Shown here piece after piece: positions 8,439 through 16,144 of a stretch of 21,627 bases of DNA. The DNA comes from an uncultured Flavobacteriales bacterium (GTDB taxonomy: Bacteria; Bacteroidota; Bacteroidia; Flavobacteriales; Crocinitomicaceae), in the NCBI GenBank assembly GCA_946886545.1, contig CAMPIU010000005.1:1-21627 (forward strand). Reading direction: 5' to 3'. The first letter of the stretch is position 1, and each line of letters starts with the position of its first letter. The notes under the pieces are model-generated. The model did not search any database and was not told the DNA's origin. It saw only the letters and a program-made list of their open reading frames with translations. The position numbers and the translations under genes were made by a program.

Positions 8439-10033
8439 CAATCTCTTTTCCGAACGAAATGACCTTTTTTAAGAATATAAGTTGTTTTTCCGATATGCAT
8501 GGTAGAACCATCCTCAAAAGTGTGAAAGTCCAAATAATCAATACCGTTAAAACTTAACGCTCCTTTTGTGCGATAAGCCAAATCCAAATAATCTTCGTTT
8601 AAAACCGTTCCTCCGCAAACTACCACATGAACAGGAATTCCAATGCTCCCAATCAAAGACATATCTCTGGGAGAAGCGAAGTTATCAGCAATCAAAATCA
8701 ATTTTTCTGTCTTCGGATAACTTTTCAAAGCATGTATCAAAGCTTCCACATTATTCTCCTGCAAATCGCCACCGGAGCCTTTTGACATTGCAAAGATCAT
8801 TCGCTCGGAAATGGAATCCAGGTTGCCGGAGGTATAATTATAAATTCCGCCTGTTTGACCAACTTTCTTTGTTTTATCCTTCCGGTTATCTCCATCATTG
8901 AAAAACACAAACTGCCTGGGTGCCTGAAGCTTATTTTTCAGCTGATTGCTGATAAATTCTATTACCTGTGCATTAAACGGCGCCATACTTCCGGTCACAT
9001 CACACACCAAGGTAGCTTTAGACCAATCCATTTTCGTCAAGGACTTAGTAAGCTGATTGGAAGAAGGAGACGGTTTAATCGAATTATAGTCGTACGCAGG
9101 CAACTTCGGTTTCATTTTTGGAGGAACTTCAGTTGCAAATACTTCCAAGGGAGATGGCACCACACTTCCCCGTTCCATGAAATCCACAGAAAACTGGACC
9201 ATGCATTCGGAGGGTTTTCCATTCAGAGTTCCGGGAGTCCAATCCGGCATGTTCTTAATGAAGTCGTTCACCTCATCTTTATAAGGCGAAGGCCCAGGGG
9301 AATTTGGAAAAACAATCTTCGTGATCTTCCCTTCTTTACTAATAATGAATTGGACGTCTATCTTTGCCGGTTTGGAGGATTCCGGTGGGAAATTGAGGTA
9401 TTTCGAAAAGTAATTGATACGTGCCTGTTCACTGTGTGGAAATTTGGGAAGAATAACCACAGGTTCTACATCCGCGAGGGAATCTCTTTCCAGTTTTTCT
9501 GTTTCTCTTTTCAAATAACTGTCATAGGCGTATGATTTGATCTTTCCGGCTGCAACTTCGCGTAAAAAATTTGTCTCCACTTTTACAGAAACCGGATCCG
9601 GAAGATCCCGGTAAGTAATCACAAAACCATGAAAAAAATTTTTCCCTTCTTCAGCAGATTTACAGCCTGTCTGAGCAATTAAAACCCATTCAATTCCGGA
9701 TTGGGTAAGACAGTTCGGAGCTGCCAAAAACAAGTTCTCCAATCGTTTTCTGCTCAATCCATGCTGATCAAATTTTTCGGATTTCCGGTAAGTGGTATAA
9801 ACCAATTCGATTTTCAGGATGACTTTATCCTTCACCGTACTAAGTGCTGTTTTATCCGTAAAAATGGCATTATTGAAAGCCGTTTCCAGAAAGATCAGAT
9901 CTTTTCTGGCCGGTTTGGTATACTTTTCACTGTTTCGGGGAGTTGTTTTTAATACAAAATCAATTTGCTCCTGCATGGTTTGGGCATTCAGAAACAAGGG
10001 AAATAAACAAATAAAGAGTAAAAGGTGTCGCAT
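8438..10033 (-). CDS. secreted TonB-C-like plus VWA-like fusion protein
   Basis: A 531-aa exported protein. I start at 10033, where a clear signal peptide (MRHLLLFICLFPLFLNAQ) begins; the longer frame to 10108 overlaps the upstream gene and lacks such a start. The order is an unrecognised N-terminal part, then a TonB-C-like domain (about 205-290; DVQFIISKEGKITKIVFP ... W265-TPGTLNGKP). A proline-rich spacer (about 300-330) leads to a VWA-like domain with a MIDAS-type DVTGSM at 345-350, a later GGDLQENN and a LILIADN strand. A vWA domain would suggest metal-dependent protein binding in the periplasm or on the surface. Both domain calls rest on visible motifs rather than a profile search. The stop codon touches a hairpin. 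It lies 43 bp after the small membrane protein gene, so it is probably in the same transcript. Confidence 0.8.
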   Translation of the reverse strand: MRHLLLFICLFPLFLNAQTMQEQIDFVLKTTPRNSEKYTKPARKDLIFLETAFNNAIFTDKTALSTVKDKVILKIELVYTTYRKSEKFDQHGLSRKRLENLFLAAPNCLTQSGIEWVLIAQTGCKSAEEGKNFFHGFVITYRDLPDPVSVKVETNFLREVAAGKIKSYAYDSYLKRETEKLERDSLADVEPVVILPKFPHSEQARINYFSKYLNFPPESSKPAKIDVQFIISKEGKITKIVFPNSPGPSPYKDEVNDFIKNMPDWTPGTLNGKPSECMVQFSVDFMERGSVVPSPLEVFATEVPPKMKPKLPAYDYNSIKPSPSSNQLTKSLTKMDWSKATLVCDVTGSMAPFNAQVIEFISNQLKNKLQAPRQFVFFNDGDNRKDKTKKVGQTGGIYNYTSGNLDSISERMIFAMSKGSGGDLQENNVEALIHALKSYPKTEKLILIADNFASPRDMSLIGSIGIPVHVVVCGGTVLNEDYLDLAYRTKGALSFNGIDYLDFHTFEDGSTMHIGKTTYILKKGHFVRKRD

Positions 10034-10076
10034 AAACAGTCGATTCTTACAGAATAATGCCTTAAAACCTGAAAAG

Positions 10077-10664
10077 TTACAGGCTTCCAAAAACAGCATC
10101 GGCACCAAATATCAAACCGGAAATCCAGGTACTCAAAACAACGAATCCGAATAATCCGGCGAATGACTTATGCATCGGGTTTTGATTGCGACTGAGAAAA
10201 ACACTCATCAACCACATCAAAGTAGGTACAATTAGCCAAGCATACATGTTCATCCAAATACACGTTAACATCACCAATGCATTTACAATCTGAAGCCACC
10301 TGAACTGGGTTTTATCTTCCCATGCGATCAGGATCTGCCATAACAAAAAGAATAATGTAAATGCAATTAAGGAAAATGAAATGAATGTTTCTACCTCCGG
10401 CATATGGGTGTTCAGTGTTTCATCAGAGATCACCAATTGCAACAGTAACTTAGATGACAGAGCCAATGAAAAAGTAGCAAGCAGTAAACTTATTTCCTGC
10501 CATCCGAAACGTTTATTCACGATAACCAAAAGAACAGCCAAAGCAAAAAGCGCCGGTTTGAAAACACCAAAAGGTAAAATAAACATCCCGCTTTCCGCAA
10601 AAATGGTTGTTGCGTAAATACAAGCAGTCAGAATACTTAAAAGAACAATACGCTCACTAGTCAT
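10077..10664 (-). CDS. hypothetical membrane protein, about six helices
   Basis: A 195-aa hydrophobic protein with about six predicted transmembrane stretches (for example VLLSILTACIYATTIF, ALFALAVLLVIV, FISFSLIAFTLFFLL, IVNALVMLTCIWMN). No catalytic motif was recognised. Its ATG (10662-10664) lies within the end of map, overlapping it by eight bases (ATGACTAG), which suggests translational coupling. The VWA-like gene follows after 43 bp, with a weak CCTG/CAGG hairpin plus T-run in between. Function unknown. The gene is credible because of the overlap and its uninterrupted membrane pattern. Confidence 0.75.
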   Translation of the reverse strand: MTSERIVLLSILTACIYATTIFAESGMFILPFGVFKPALFALAVLLVIVNKRFGWQEISLLLATFSLALSSKLLLQLVISDETLNTHMPEVETFISFSLIAFTLFFLLWQILIAWEDKTQFRWLQIVNALVMLTCIWMNMYAWLIVPTLMWLMSVFLSRNQNPMHKSFAGLFGFVVLSTWISGLIFGADAVFGSL

Positions 10665-11439
10665 TTTTCTTAGCCAAAGCTTCTTCGATATAATCGAATG
10701 TTGAAAGAATAACCGGTTTACCGTCTACTACTGCGATATCGTGTTCAAAGTGAGCACTTGGCTGACCATCAGCAGTAACAATCGTCCAATTATCTTCTAA
10801 TTGAATGACTTTTTCCGTACCCATATTGATCATCGGTTCAATGGCAATTGTTAAACCATTCATGATCTTCTTTCCACGACCTCTTTTCCCGTAATTGGGA
10901 ACTTGAGGATCTTCGTGTAATGTTTTTCCTAATCCATGACCTACCAGTTCACGAACAACTCCATATCCATGTTTTTCAGCATGCGTTTGAATTGCCCAGC
11001 CGATATCATCCATACGATTTCCTACCTGGGCCTGCTCTATTCCCAAATACAAACATTCCAAAGTAACATCCAGCAATTTTCTTTTTGCTTCAGAAACTTT
11101 ACCGATTGCAAAAGTATAGGCATGATCTCCGTAATATCCTTTGTAAACAGCTCCGCAATCTACGGAAACAATATCACCTTCCTGGATAGGACGTTCAGTT
11201 GGCAAACCATGAACCACTTGTTCGTTTACTGAAATCAGTAAAGTACTCGGACATCCGTATAGTCCTAAGAACCCCGGAATTGCATCTTGAGAGCGAATAT
11301 AAGCTTCAGCCATTTGATCTAATTCAAGCGGGGTAATTCCCGGACGAATCAGTTCGGCCACTTTCCCTAATGTTCTGCTAACAACCAGAGCTGCCTGGCG
11401 CATAATTTCAATTTCCTCGGCTGTTTTATATTTAATCAT
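10657..11439 (-). CDS. map: type I methionine aminopeptidase
   Basis: Removes the initiator methionine from nascent cytoplasmic proteins with a two-metal centre. Visible family blocks are MIKYKTAEEIEIMRQAALVV at the start, VNEQVVHGLPTERPIQEGDIVSVDCG holding the substrate His and first metal Asp, GDHAYTF with the second Asp, ELVGHGLGKTLHEDPQVPNY with the metal His, and IAIEPMINMG and HFEHDIAV with the metal Glu residues. All five metal ligands appear to be present. About 260 aa is normal. An upstream in-frame ATG at 11460 would add seven residues (MNFLNKS). I prefer 11439 because the promoter element ends only six bases before 11460 and homologues begin near MIKYKT. It overlaps the next gene by eight bases. 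Confidence 0.96.
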   Translation of the reverse strand: MIKYKTAEEIEIMRQAALVVSRTLGKVAELIRPGITPLELDQMAEAYIRSQDAIPGFLGLYGCPSTLLISVNEQVVHGLPTERPIQEGDIVSVDCGAVYKGYYGDHAYTFAIGKVSEAKRKLLDVTLECLYLGIEQAQVGNRMDDIGWAIQTHAEKHGYGVVRELVGHGLGKTLHEDPQVPNYGKRGRGKKIMNGLTIAIEPMINMGTEKVIQLEDNWTIVTADGQPSAHFEHDIAVVDGKPVILSTFDYIEEALAKKND

Positions 11440-11465
11440 ACTCTTATTCAAGAAATTCATTGCTG

Positions 11466-11473
11466 CAAAGATA
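11466..11473 (-). promoter_or_regulatory. map promoter -7 element
   Basis: This reads TATCTTTG on the - strand, a perfect TAnnTTTG match. With initiation a few bases downstream, the leader would be about 20 nt to the ATG at 11439, or none to the ATG at 11460. The block ATTTTCAATTTA, then 3-4 bases, then GTATCTTTGCA is shared with the dusB promoter. No clear TTG -33 box. Confidence 0.6.
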
Positions 11474-11478
11474 CTTTA

Positions 11479-11572
11479 AATTGAAAATTGAGAATTGAAA
11501 AGGTAAAAAATAAGACTACTTAAAATCTTTTCATCCCGATAGCTATCAGGATTGCATTGTAAATTTTCAATT
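11479..11572. repeat. AATTGAAAATT inverted repeat with inner palindrome
   Basis: The exact 11-base arm AATTGAAAATT (11479-11489) recurs inverted at 11562-11572, immediately next to the DUF4846 stop codon. Inside lies a near-perfect 20-base palindrome, ATCCCGATAGCTATCAGGAT (11533-11552, one mismatched pair). The outer arms match the element at 5989-6064. I interpret it as a small dispersed palindromic repeat, possibly also ending the DUF4846 transcript. Confidence 0.6.
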
Positions 11573-12427
11573 CTAAAAGCGTTTCAATTGGAACTTCTCA
11601 AAAGTATACTCCGCAGTGTAGATCTTCATTCTTTCATCCAAATTATACCAGGGTGAAATTGTTCCGTTCATCGGATTCATCAGCACCTGTATTTCCTGGG
11701 CAGGCATGTAACTTTGGGCTAAAAGAACCAGCTTTTCCCCATCAGTATTTTCTACCAAATCCACAACAATGACGGCATGTCCCGGAGATCCTCCGCGAAT
11801 CAGTACATCCCCGATCTCTACATCCTTCAATTCAATGGAGCGCAGTTCTTTATCCAGTGAAAGCGTACTTGCATAGTTGAACACCGTTTCCATGTATTTC
11901 AGGAAAGAGGAATAACTTTTATCTGCCGAAGCCGATTTCTGCCAAAAGACGGCATTTCCTTTCAGTGCTACACGATTTCCTTCACGCCACTTAGTATACT
12001 CACAATTGAATCCGCTTACAAAACGAAAATGAATATCCGAATACAGCTTATTGCGAAACAAATACTCTCCGCGCAAACGCATCACCGCATCTGCACATTG
12101 CTGCAAATCCCTGGTTCCTACAGACATATTTATCACCGCAACATGAGCTCCTTGATTTCCTTTTAAACTTCCATCGTATAAATGAACGGGGGAACCGTGC
12201 CTTTTAAGGGGAAGATTACGCAGGTAGAAGCCGAAACTACTGCTGTCCTCCGGTTTCCGCTGATAACCGTCAGGAGGCAGGAAACGCGTTGCAATACTTG
12301 TTCCGGAAGTATCTGTTAATTGTTCAACAGCATAGACTCCGTTGACCCTTTTGGAAGGACTGAGTTCACAGGCAGTTATTAAAAGAAGTGCTGTTACTGA
12401 GAAGACGGAAAGAGGAAAGAAACGCAT
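11573..12427 (-). CDS. DUF4846 lipoprotein
   Basis: A 284-aa envelope lipoprotein. The signal sequence ends in the lipobox LITAC with the acylated cysteine at C20. The body shows the conserved DUF4846 blocks: SFGFYLRNLPLKRHGSPVHL, a DLQQCADAVMRLRGEYL helix, NYASTLSL, IGDVLIRGGSPGHAVIVVD and SYMPAQEIQVL. The GSPGHAVIV stretch plus the cysteine-containing helix hints at a papain-like (NlpC/CHAP-style) fold, but that is inference; no activity is known to me. It is separated from map by 112-133 bp containing a repeat and the map promoter, so it is probably a separate unit. Its upstream side is the repeat-rich gap. Family call confident. Confidence 0.88.
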   Translation of the reverse strand: MRFFPLSVFSVTALLLITACELSPSKRVNGVYAVEQLTDTSGTSIATRFLPPDGYQRKPEDSSSFGFYLRNLPLKRHGSPVHLYDGSLKGNQGAHVAVINMSVGTRDLQQCADAVMRLRGEYLFRNKLYSDIHFRFVSGFNCEYTKWREGNRVALKGNAVFWQKSASADKSYSSFLKYMETVFNYASTLSLDKELRSIELKDVEIGDVLIRGGSPGHAVIVVDLVENTDGEKLVLLAQSYMPAQEIQVLMNPMNGTISPWYNLDERMKIYTAEYTFEKFQLKRF

Positions 12428-12534
12428 TGTTAGGGTTTAGAAGTTTTGGGTAAGATAAGGAATTTTAGGACTTCAGGACATCAGGATTTTAGGACTTAAT
12501 ACGAAAATGTGGCACGAAAAACTAAAGACAATAT

Positions 12535-12562
12535 GTGGCACGAGCCTGAGCCTCGCGCCAAC
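12535..12562. repeat. REP-like imperfect palindrome
   Basis: GGCACGAG and CTCGCGCC pair with one mismatch around a CCTGAGC-type loop. The flanking GTGGCACGA is repeated 26 bases upstream. The base composition (GC-rich) differs from the AT-rich surroundings, as is usual for REP-like elements. Confidence 0.45.
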
Positions 12563-12702
12563 AGATGATTAGTAGTTAAATATATCTATTGGTTGTTAAA
12601 AACATAGACAAACGTCGCTATATCTATGCTTTATTTATGCTTTATTTATGGTTCAATCATGCTTGAAAGATGGAGTACCTATGCTACAACTGCGTTATGT
12701 CA

Positions 12703-12787
12703 CTCGGCTTTTCCGTCTTGATCAAAGCAGATCAAGTAATGATCGCTTTGGACCGAGGTGAGACGGAGCCTTAGTCTTCGAAAGCTG
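12703..12787. repeat. fourth copy of the CCGTCTT hairpin element, with loop insertion
   Basis: CTCGGCTTTTCCGTCTT (12703-12719) and GTGAGACGGAGCC, then TTAGTCTTCG and AAAGCTG (12758-12787), match the two halves of the 56-bp element at 18061, 18117 and 19422. Between them are 38 extra bases (12720-12757) placed exactly in the hairpin loop. The insert contains its own inverted pair CAAAGC / GCTTTG. The copy is diverged at its edges. Confidence 0.6.
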
Positions 12788-12798
12788 TCCTAAATAGC

Positions 12799-12820
12799 GG
12801 TACGCGATAAATCGCGCACC
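12799..12820. repeat. palindrome GGTACGCGAT / ATCGCGCACC
   Basis: Ten-base arms with one mismatch and a two-base AA loop. It is followed by TACTTTT, the same right flank as the hairpin at 8391-8438, so the two are probably relatives. Confidence 0.5.
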
Positions 12821-12830
12821 TACTTTTCAC

Positions 12831-12860
12831 AAAAAAACCGACTCATTTCTGAATCGGTTT
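12831..12860 (-). terminator. intrinsic terminator of the 344-aa gene
   Basis: On the - strand, AAACCGATTC, the loop AGAAAT and GAGTCGGTTT pair over ten positions (one T-G wobble), followed by a T-run. It lies 40 bases after the stop at 12900. Confidence 0.8.
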
Positions 12861-12899
12861 TGGTATTATTTTGTCGTTAATTGAAAGCGGCCCTTTCTC

Positions 12900-13934
12900 T
12901 TATTTTCCTTTCGGGACGTGAGTATCGGTAAATTTACCTGCAGTATTATTCCAGTTGTCAATTAAAGACGAGCGTTTTTTATTCAATGACTGATTTGTTG
13001 CATTATAGGAATTTACTCCCGCATTCATATCGTTCACTGCTTTGTTGTATTCATCCACATCTGCCTTGGTGCGTTTCTTTTCAGGAATTTCATCAAAAGC
13101 CTTTTTCACTTTATCAAAATTTTCAGTGATCATGAAATAATCTGCCATTTTCGGGGTCTCATTTGTAGCTTCATCAATGTAGAATTCCAACAATTTTTTC
13201 GTTGCTTCCACCATGCTTTTATCGTTCTTGAACGGTTTTACATCTTCCAATTTTTTCAAACCTTCCTGTGCAGCCGAAATAAGCGCATTCCTGTTTTGCT
13301 CAATTGCATTGATGTCTTTTCGATTGATCGCATCCATCAAATACAACTCCTGCTTGTAGCTTTTGAAGAAGATCAGGTAAATCTCATTGTACGTATGATA
13401 AACCTCACCTGCAACAGCCATCTTTTTATCCAGTGCATCTTCAGCAATGATTAAATTGATATTGTTTGCCGCAGCGAATACTTTTTGTTCTCTTCCAACC
13501 ATTTCAGATGCCTGAACCAATTTATCATTCGCACGATCACGAGCCAGCATATATGCCTCCATTGCATCATACGACTCTTCGGAAACTGCTTCCATGTCTA
13601 CAATTTTCGCATAATCTTCTTTCAATACGATGTTATTGATCCGAAGAAATTCAATAACTGAATCACGGAATTGGGTTGAGCCATTAAATGCTTTGGCAGA
13701 TTTTGCTTTGTTCAATGCTGCAGTTGAAGTCTGAATCAATTCAGCTCTTCTTTTTTCTACCTTCCGCGCACTTTTACCATGTGAAACCGAACTTGTATAG
13801 TCCCACATATCCTGTTGGATCTTGCCGTACTCGGTTGTAAAGACATTCATGTACTCTACTGCGGTTTGTGCATAAACATTTGCCGTTCCGAGAAAGGCAA
13901 TCATTAAGGTCAATTTAAGTAATCGATGTTTCAT
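12900..13934 (-). CDS. secreted helical protein of unknown function
   Basis: A 344-aa protein with a signal peptide (MKHRLLKLTLMIAFLGTANVYAQ). The rest is K/E/A/N-rich and predicted almost all-helical, with few prolines and no cysteines in the mature part. It begins with a repeated-looking EYMNVFTTEYGKIQQDMWDY and ends with a basic HVPKGK tail. It recalls the LIC11966-type 'surface protein' group found in Bacteroidota and Leptospira, but that link is from memory and weak. It lies 43 bp downstream of the S41 protease and has its own strong terminator, so the two are probably one transcript. This makes it a plausible substrate or partner of the protease (inference only). Confidence 0.8.
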   Translation of the reverse strand: MKHRLLKLTLMIAFLGTANVYAQTAVEYMNVFTTEYGKIQQDMWDYTSSVSHGKSARKVEKRRAELIQTSTAALNKAKSAKAFNGSTQFRDSVIEFLRINNIVLKEDYAKIVDMEAVSEESYDAMEAYMLARDRANDKLVQASEMVGREQKVFAAANNINLIIAEDALDKKMAVAGEVYHTYNEIYLIFFKSYKQELYLMDAINRKDINAIEQNRNALISAAQEGLKKLEDVKPFKNDKSMVEATKKLLEFYIDEATNETPKMADYFMITENFDKVKKAFDEIPEKKRTKADVDEYNKAVNDMNAGVNSYNATNQSLNKKRSSLIDNWNNTAGKFTDTHVPKGK

Positions 13935-13977
13935 TGTTTCTGTTTTATATTCTTATTTATAATCGAATTGCTGATCC

Positions 13978-16065
13978 TCATTTAAGTATCTGAAGCCATT
14001 CATTCATTATTCCAACTGCTTCAAAAAGTTCAATATCCGCTTTCAAACGATTGGCAAAATCCTCAAAATATTTTTGAAGAACCGGGTTTTTAGCATAAAC
14101 TGTTTTATCGAACGAGTTGGACCGGATTTCATAAGTCCAGTTCGTATTGTTTTTCAAAACTTTAAATTGTTCTTTCGATGCTTTGCTTTGAAGCGCTTCA
14201 TTCCAATAAGTCTGCAAATCCAGAGTGATCGTTTGATTTTCTTTAAAGCTTCCGGCAAGCGAGTCCAATGTCTTGTAATAAGCCGCATAAATTCCCGAAC
14301 TGCGTTGTTTTACTGCAAATGCGGCCAATGCCTCAACAGGCAATGGATTTACAGAGGGAGTGTAAACGATCTTCTTATCTATCGGATTCGGGATCAATGC
14401 ATTTTCATAGTTGCGTTCCCGTTCTTCAATTGAATCAAAGGCGGACATCCCCAATTCGATATCCGGTTTTACTCCTATTGCCTGGTTCGATTTTCCATTT
14501 ACGCGGTAAAGAAATCCTTCCGTAATATTTGCATAGCCATAATCCGGATTTTCCTGCAGATTTGAAAGATCACCTATCAGCGGATCCAGCGGGAAAACGA
14601 TCTGACTGGTTGCTTTTCCGAAACTAGGAACCCCCACGATGATTGCTTTTTTGTAGTCCTGCAGAACTGCAGCCACAATTTCAGAAGCTGAAGCACTTTC
14701 CGCGTCTATCAGTACCATCAAAGGTCCGTCATAAATAAATCCGCGATTAATATCCTTCAAAACCTGAACTGTTTCCATCTTGTCCCGGATCGCTAAAATG
14801 GGACCATAATCAATAAAAATTCCGGAAAGGGCGACCGCTTCATACAGCGAGCCTCCACCATTTCCCCGCAAGTCCAAAATCAAGCCTTCAATACCATCTT
14901 TTTTTAATTTCAGGATGCATTTTGCCATGTCGTTTGCACATCCCTGCTCATTCACATCATCCGAATAGCTGGTGTAAAAATCGGGAAGACTGATGTAGCC
15001 GATGTTTTTCTGACCTGCCATCAACGCATTCTTTATATTGTCATTATCATTATAAACTGCCGTTTTTTCCAAATCAACCTGGACTTCGTAACCATCTTTG
15101 TCCTTTACCAAAATAGAGATTTCCTTTCCCTGGTATTTCACAAAGGCTTCCGATAATTCCGTTAATCCGGTGATTCCGTTACTGATTTCCAGCCAAGTTC
15201 CGTTTTTCCATCCGAATTTGATCCTCAGGATCTGATCTCCTGAAAAAAGTTCATTGCTTAGCCAGGCAGAACTTCCCGGCAAGATATCTGTTAAAACCAC
15301 CCTGTTTTGTTCATCCAAACCATAAGTGATTCCGAATTTTTCCTTTTGAGTGGAAAGTTCCTCAATAAAACCATCTTTTTGAGCCGGACTGAAATACAAG
15401 GTATGCGGATCGAAACTCATTGCGACTGCATTCAGATACATTTCCTGCATGAGGCTTTTGTTTTGAAGCACTTCAAAATAATTCGCATATCCTTTTTCGA
15501 TTTTCTCCCTGGCCTTCTTCTCAAACTGTGCCAAGGAATCTTTCAACAGCACTTTGGAATCCTTTGGATGCATGGATACAATTTCAGAGAAAACGGCCAA
15601 ACACAAATTATTTTCCCAATAGAGTTTATAATTTTTCTCAGTCAGGTTATCCTGCTCTTTCGGATTGTATTTTTTGGTGCTATTCAGCAGGACCGGCTTA
15701 CTCAAATAAGCTTTCTGAATGGCCTGAATCTCTTTGCATCTCTCAAGTATAATCCGGTTGAATTCTGAGAAATAATGGTGATTCTCTTTTTGGATATCTT
15801 CATTCAATTTGGAACTCAATCCTTCCAGGTAAAGCAAATCCTCTTTTCGAAGAATTTCTTTTTCCGAATCTATAAAAGAGTATAAATAATCATGAACCTG
15901 CTTGCCGAATGCCTCATCAATAGTCCTTGGTTTAACATGTCTGCTTTGGATTTTTTTTACCAATAAGCTGACATTAACAGATAAGGAATCTTTCTCTCCT
16001 GCTGATGAATATCCTGAAAAAACGGTAACTAATAAGGTGGTTGTTAATAAAGATCTTAAACGCAA
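13978..16065 (-). CDS. S41 family C-terminal processing protease (Prc/Tsp-like)
   Basis: Periplasmic Ser-Lys protease, 695 aa. A signal peptide (about 1-22), a helical N-terminal domain and a PDZ domain (about 245-335; DILPGSSAWLSNELFSGDQI) precede the S41 core. The core has GLILDLRGNGGGSLYEAVAL and then ESASASEIVAAVLQDY. By spacing to E. coli Prc (S430, D441, K455), the catalytic residues are S459, D470 and K484 (in SFGKATSQ). A C-terminal extension of about 150 residues follows, as in Tsp. No ATG precedes the signal peptide. TTG at 16063-16065 is the only start that keeps it, and it follows a TACTTTTG promoter element by about 20 bases. An upstream stop (TGA) closes the frame five codons earlier. 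Cleaves proteins from their C-terminal ends in the family; the local target is unknown. Confidence 0.92.
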   Translation of the reverse strand: MRLRSLLTTTLLVTVFSGYSSAGEKDSLSVNVSLLVKKIQSRHVKPRTIDEAFGKQVHDYLYSFIDSEKEILRKEDLLYLEGLSSKLNEDIQKENHHYFSEFNRIILERCKEIQAIQKAYLSKPVLLNSTKKYNPKEQDNLTEKNYKLYWENNLCLAVFSEIVSMHPKDSKVLLKDSLAQFEKKAREKIEKGYANYFEVLQNKSLMQEMYLNAVAMSFDPHTLYFSPAQKDGFIEELSTQKEKFGITYGLDEQNRVVLTDILPGSSAWLSNELFSGDQILRIKFGWKNGTWLEISNGITGLTELSEAFVKYQGKEISILVKDKDGYEVQVDLEKTAVYNDNDNIKNALMAGQKNIGYISLPDFYTSYSDDVNEQGCANDMAKCILKLKKDGIEGLILDLRGNGGGSLYEAVALSGIFIDYGPILAIRDKMETVQVLKDINRGFIYDGPLMVLIDAESASASEIVAAVLQDYKKAIIVGVPSFGKATSQIVFPLDPLIGDLSNLQENPDYGYANITEGFLYRVNGKSNQAIGVKPDIELGMSAFDSIEERERNYENALIPNPIDKKIVYTPSVNPLPVEALAAFAVKQRSSGIYAAYYKTLDSLAGSFKENQTITLDLQTYWNEALQSKASKEQFKVLKNNTNWTYEIRSNSFDKTVYAKNPVLQKYFEDFANRLKADIELFEAVGIMNEWLQILK

Positions 16066-16084
16066 AGCAAGTATTTTTCAGCAA

Positions 16085-16092
16085 CAAAAGTA
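16085..16092 (-). promoter_or_regulatory. S41 protease promoter -7 element
   Basis: This reads TACTTTTG on the - strand (TAnnTTTG). Its position predicts a start near 16079 and a leader of about 14 nt before the TTG codon, which supports that start. No clear -33 TTG. Confidence 0.5.
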
Positions 16093-16144
16093 CGACGAAT
16101 TTTGACATGAAAGAAGGCACCGGGAAATTGTCCCTAAAACGCAT

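Larger units (their letters stand above)
12428..12899. other. 472-bp gene-free patchwork of short repeats
   Basis: No credible gene. From left to right it holds ATTTTAGGACTT twice (12462, 12486) and ATGTGGCACGA twice (12507, 12533), the second leading into an imperfect palindrome. Then come two tandem copies of ATGCTTTATTT (12626-12647), the interrupted 56-bp-family element (12703-12787), a 22-bp hairpin (12799-12820) and the terminator of the next gene. It looks like a site where several dispersed elements accumulated. Confidence 0.6.

Noticed and set aside
8855..9535. 226-codon plus-strand frame opposite the VWA-like gene
   Set aside because: It lies wholly antisense to a gene with a signal peptide and recognisable motifs; its translation is rich in F, R, H and I without domain-like pattern.
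15307..15768. 153-codon plus-strand frame opposite the S41 protease
   Set aside because: Antisense shadow of a protease with complete catalytic motifs; composition is not protein-like.
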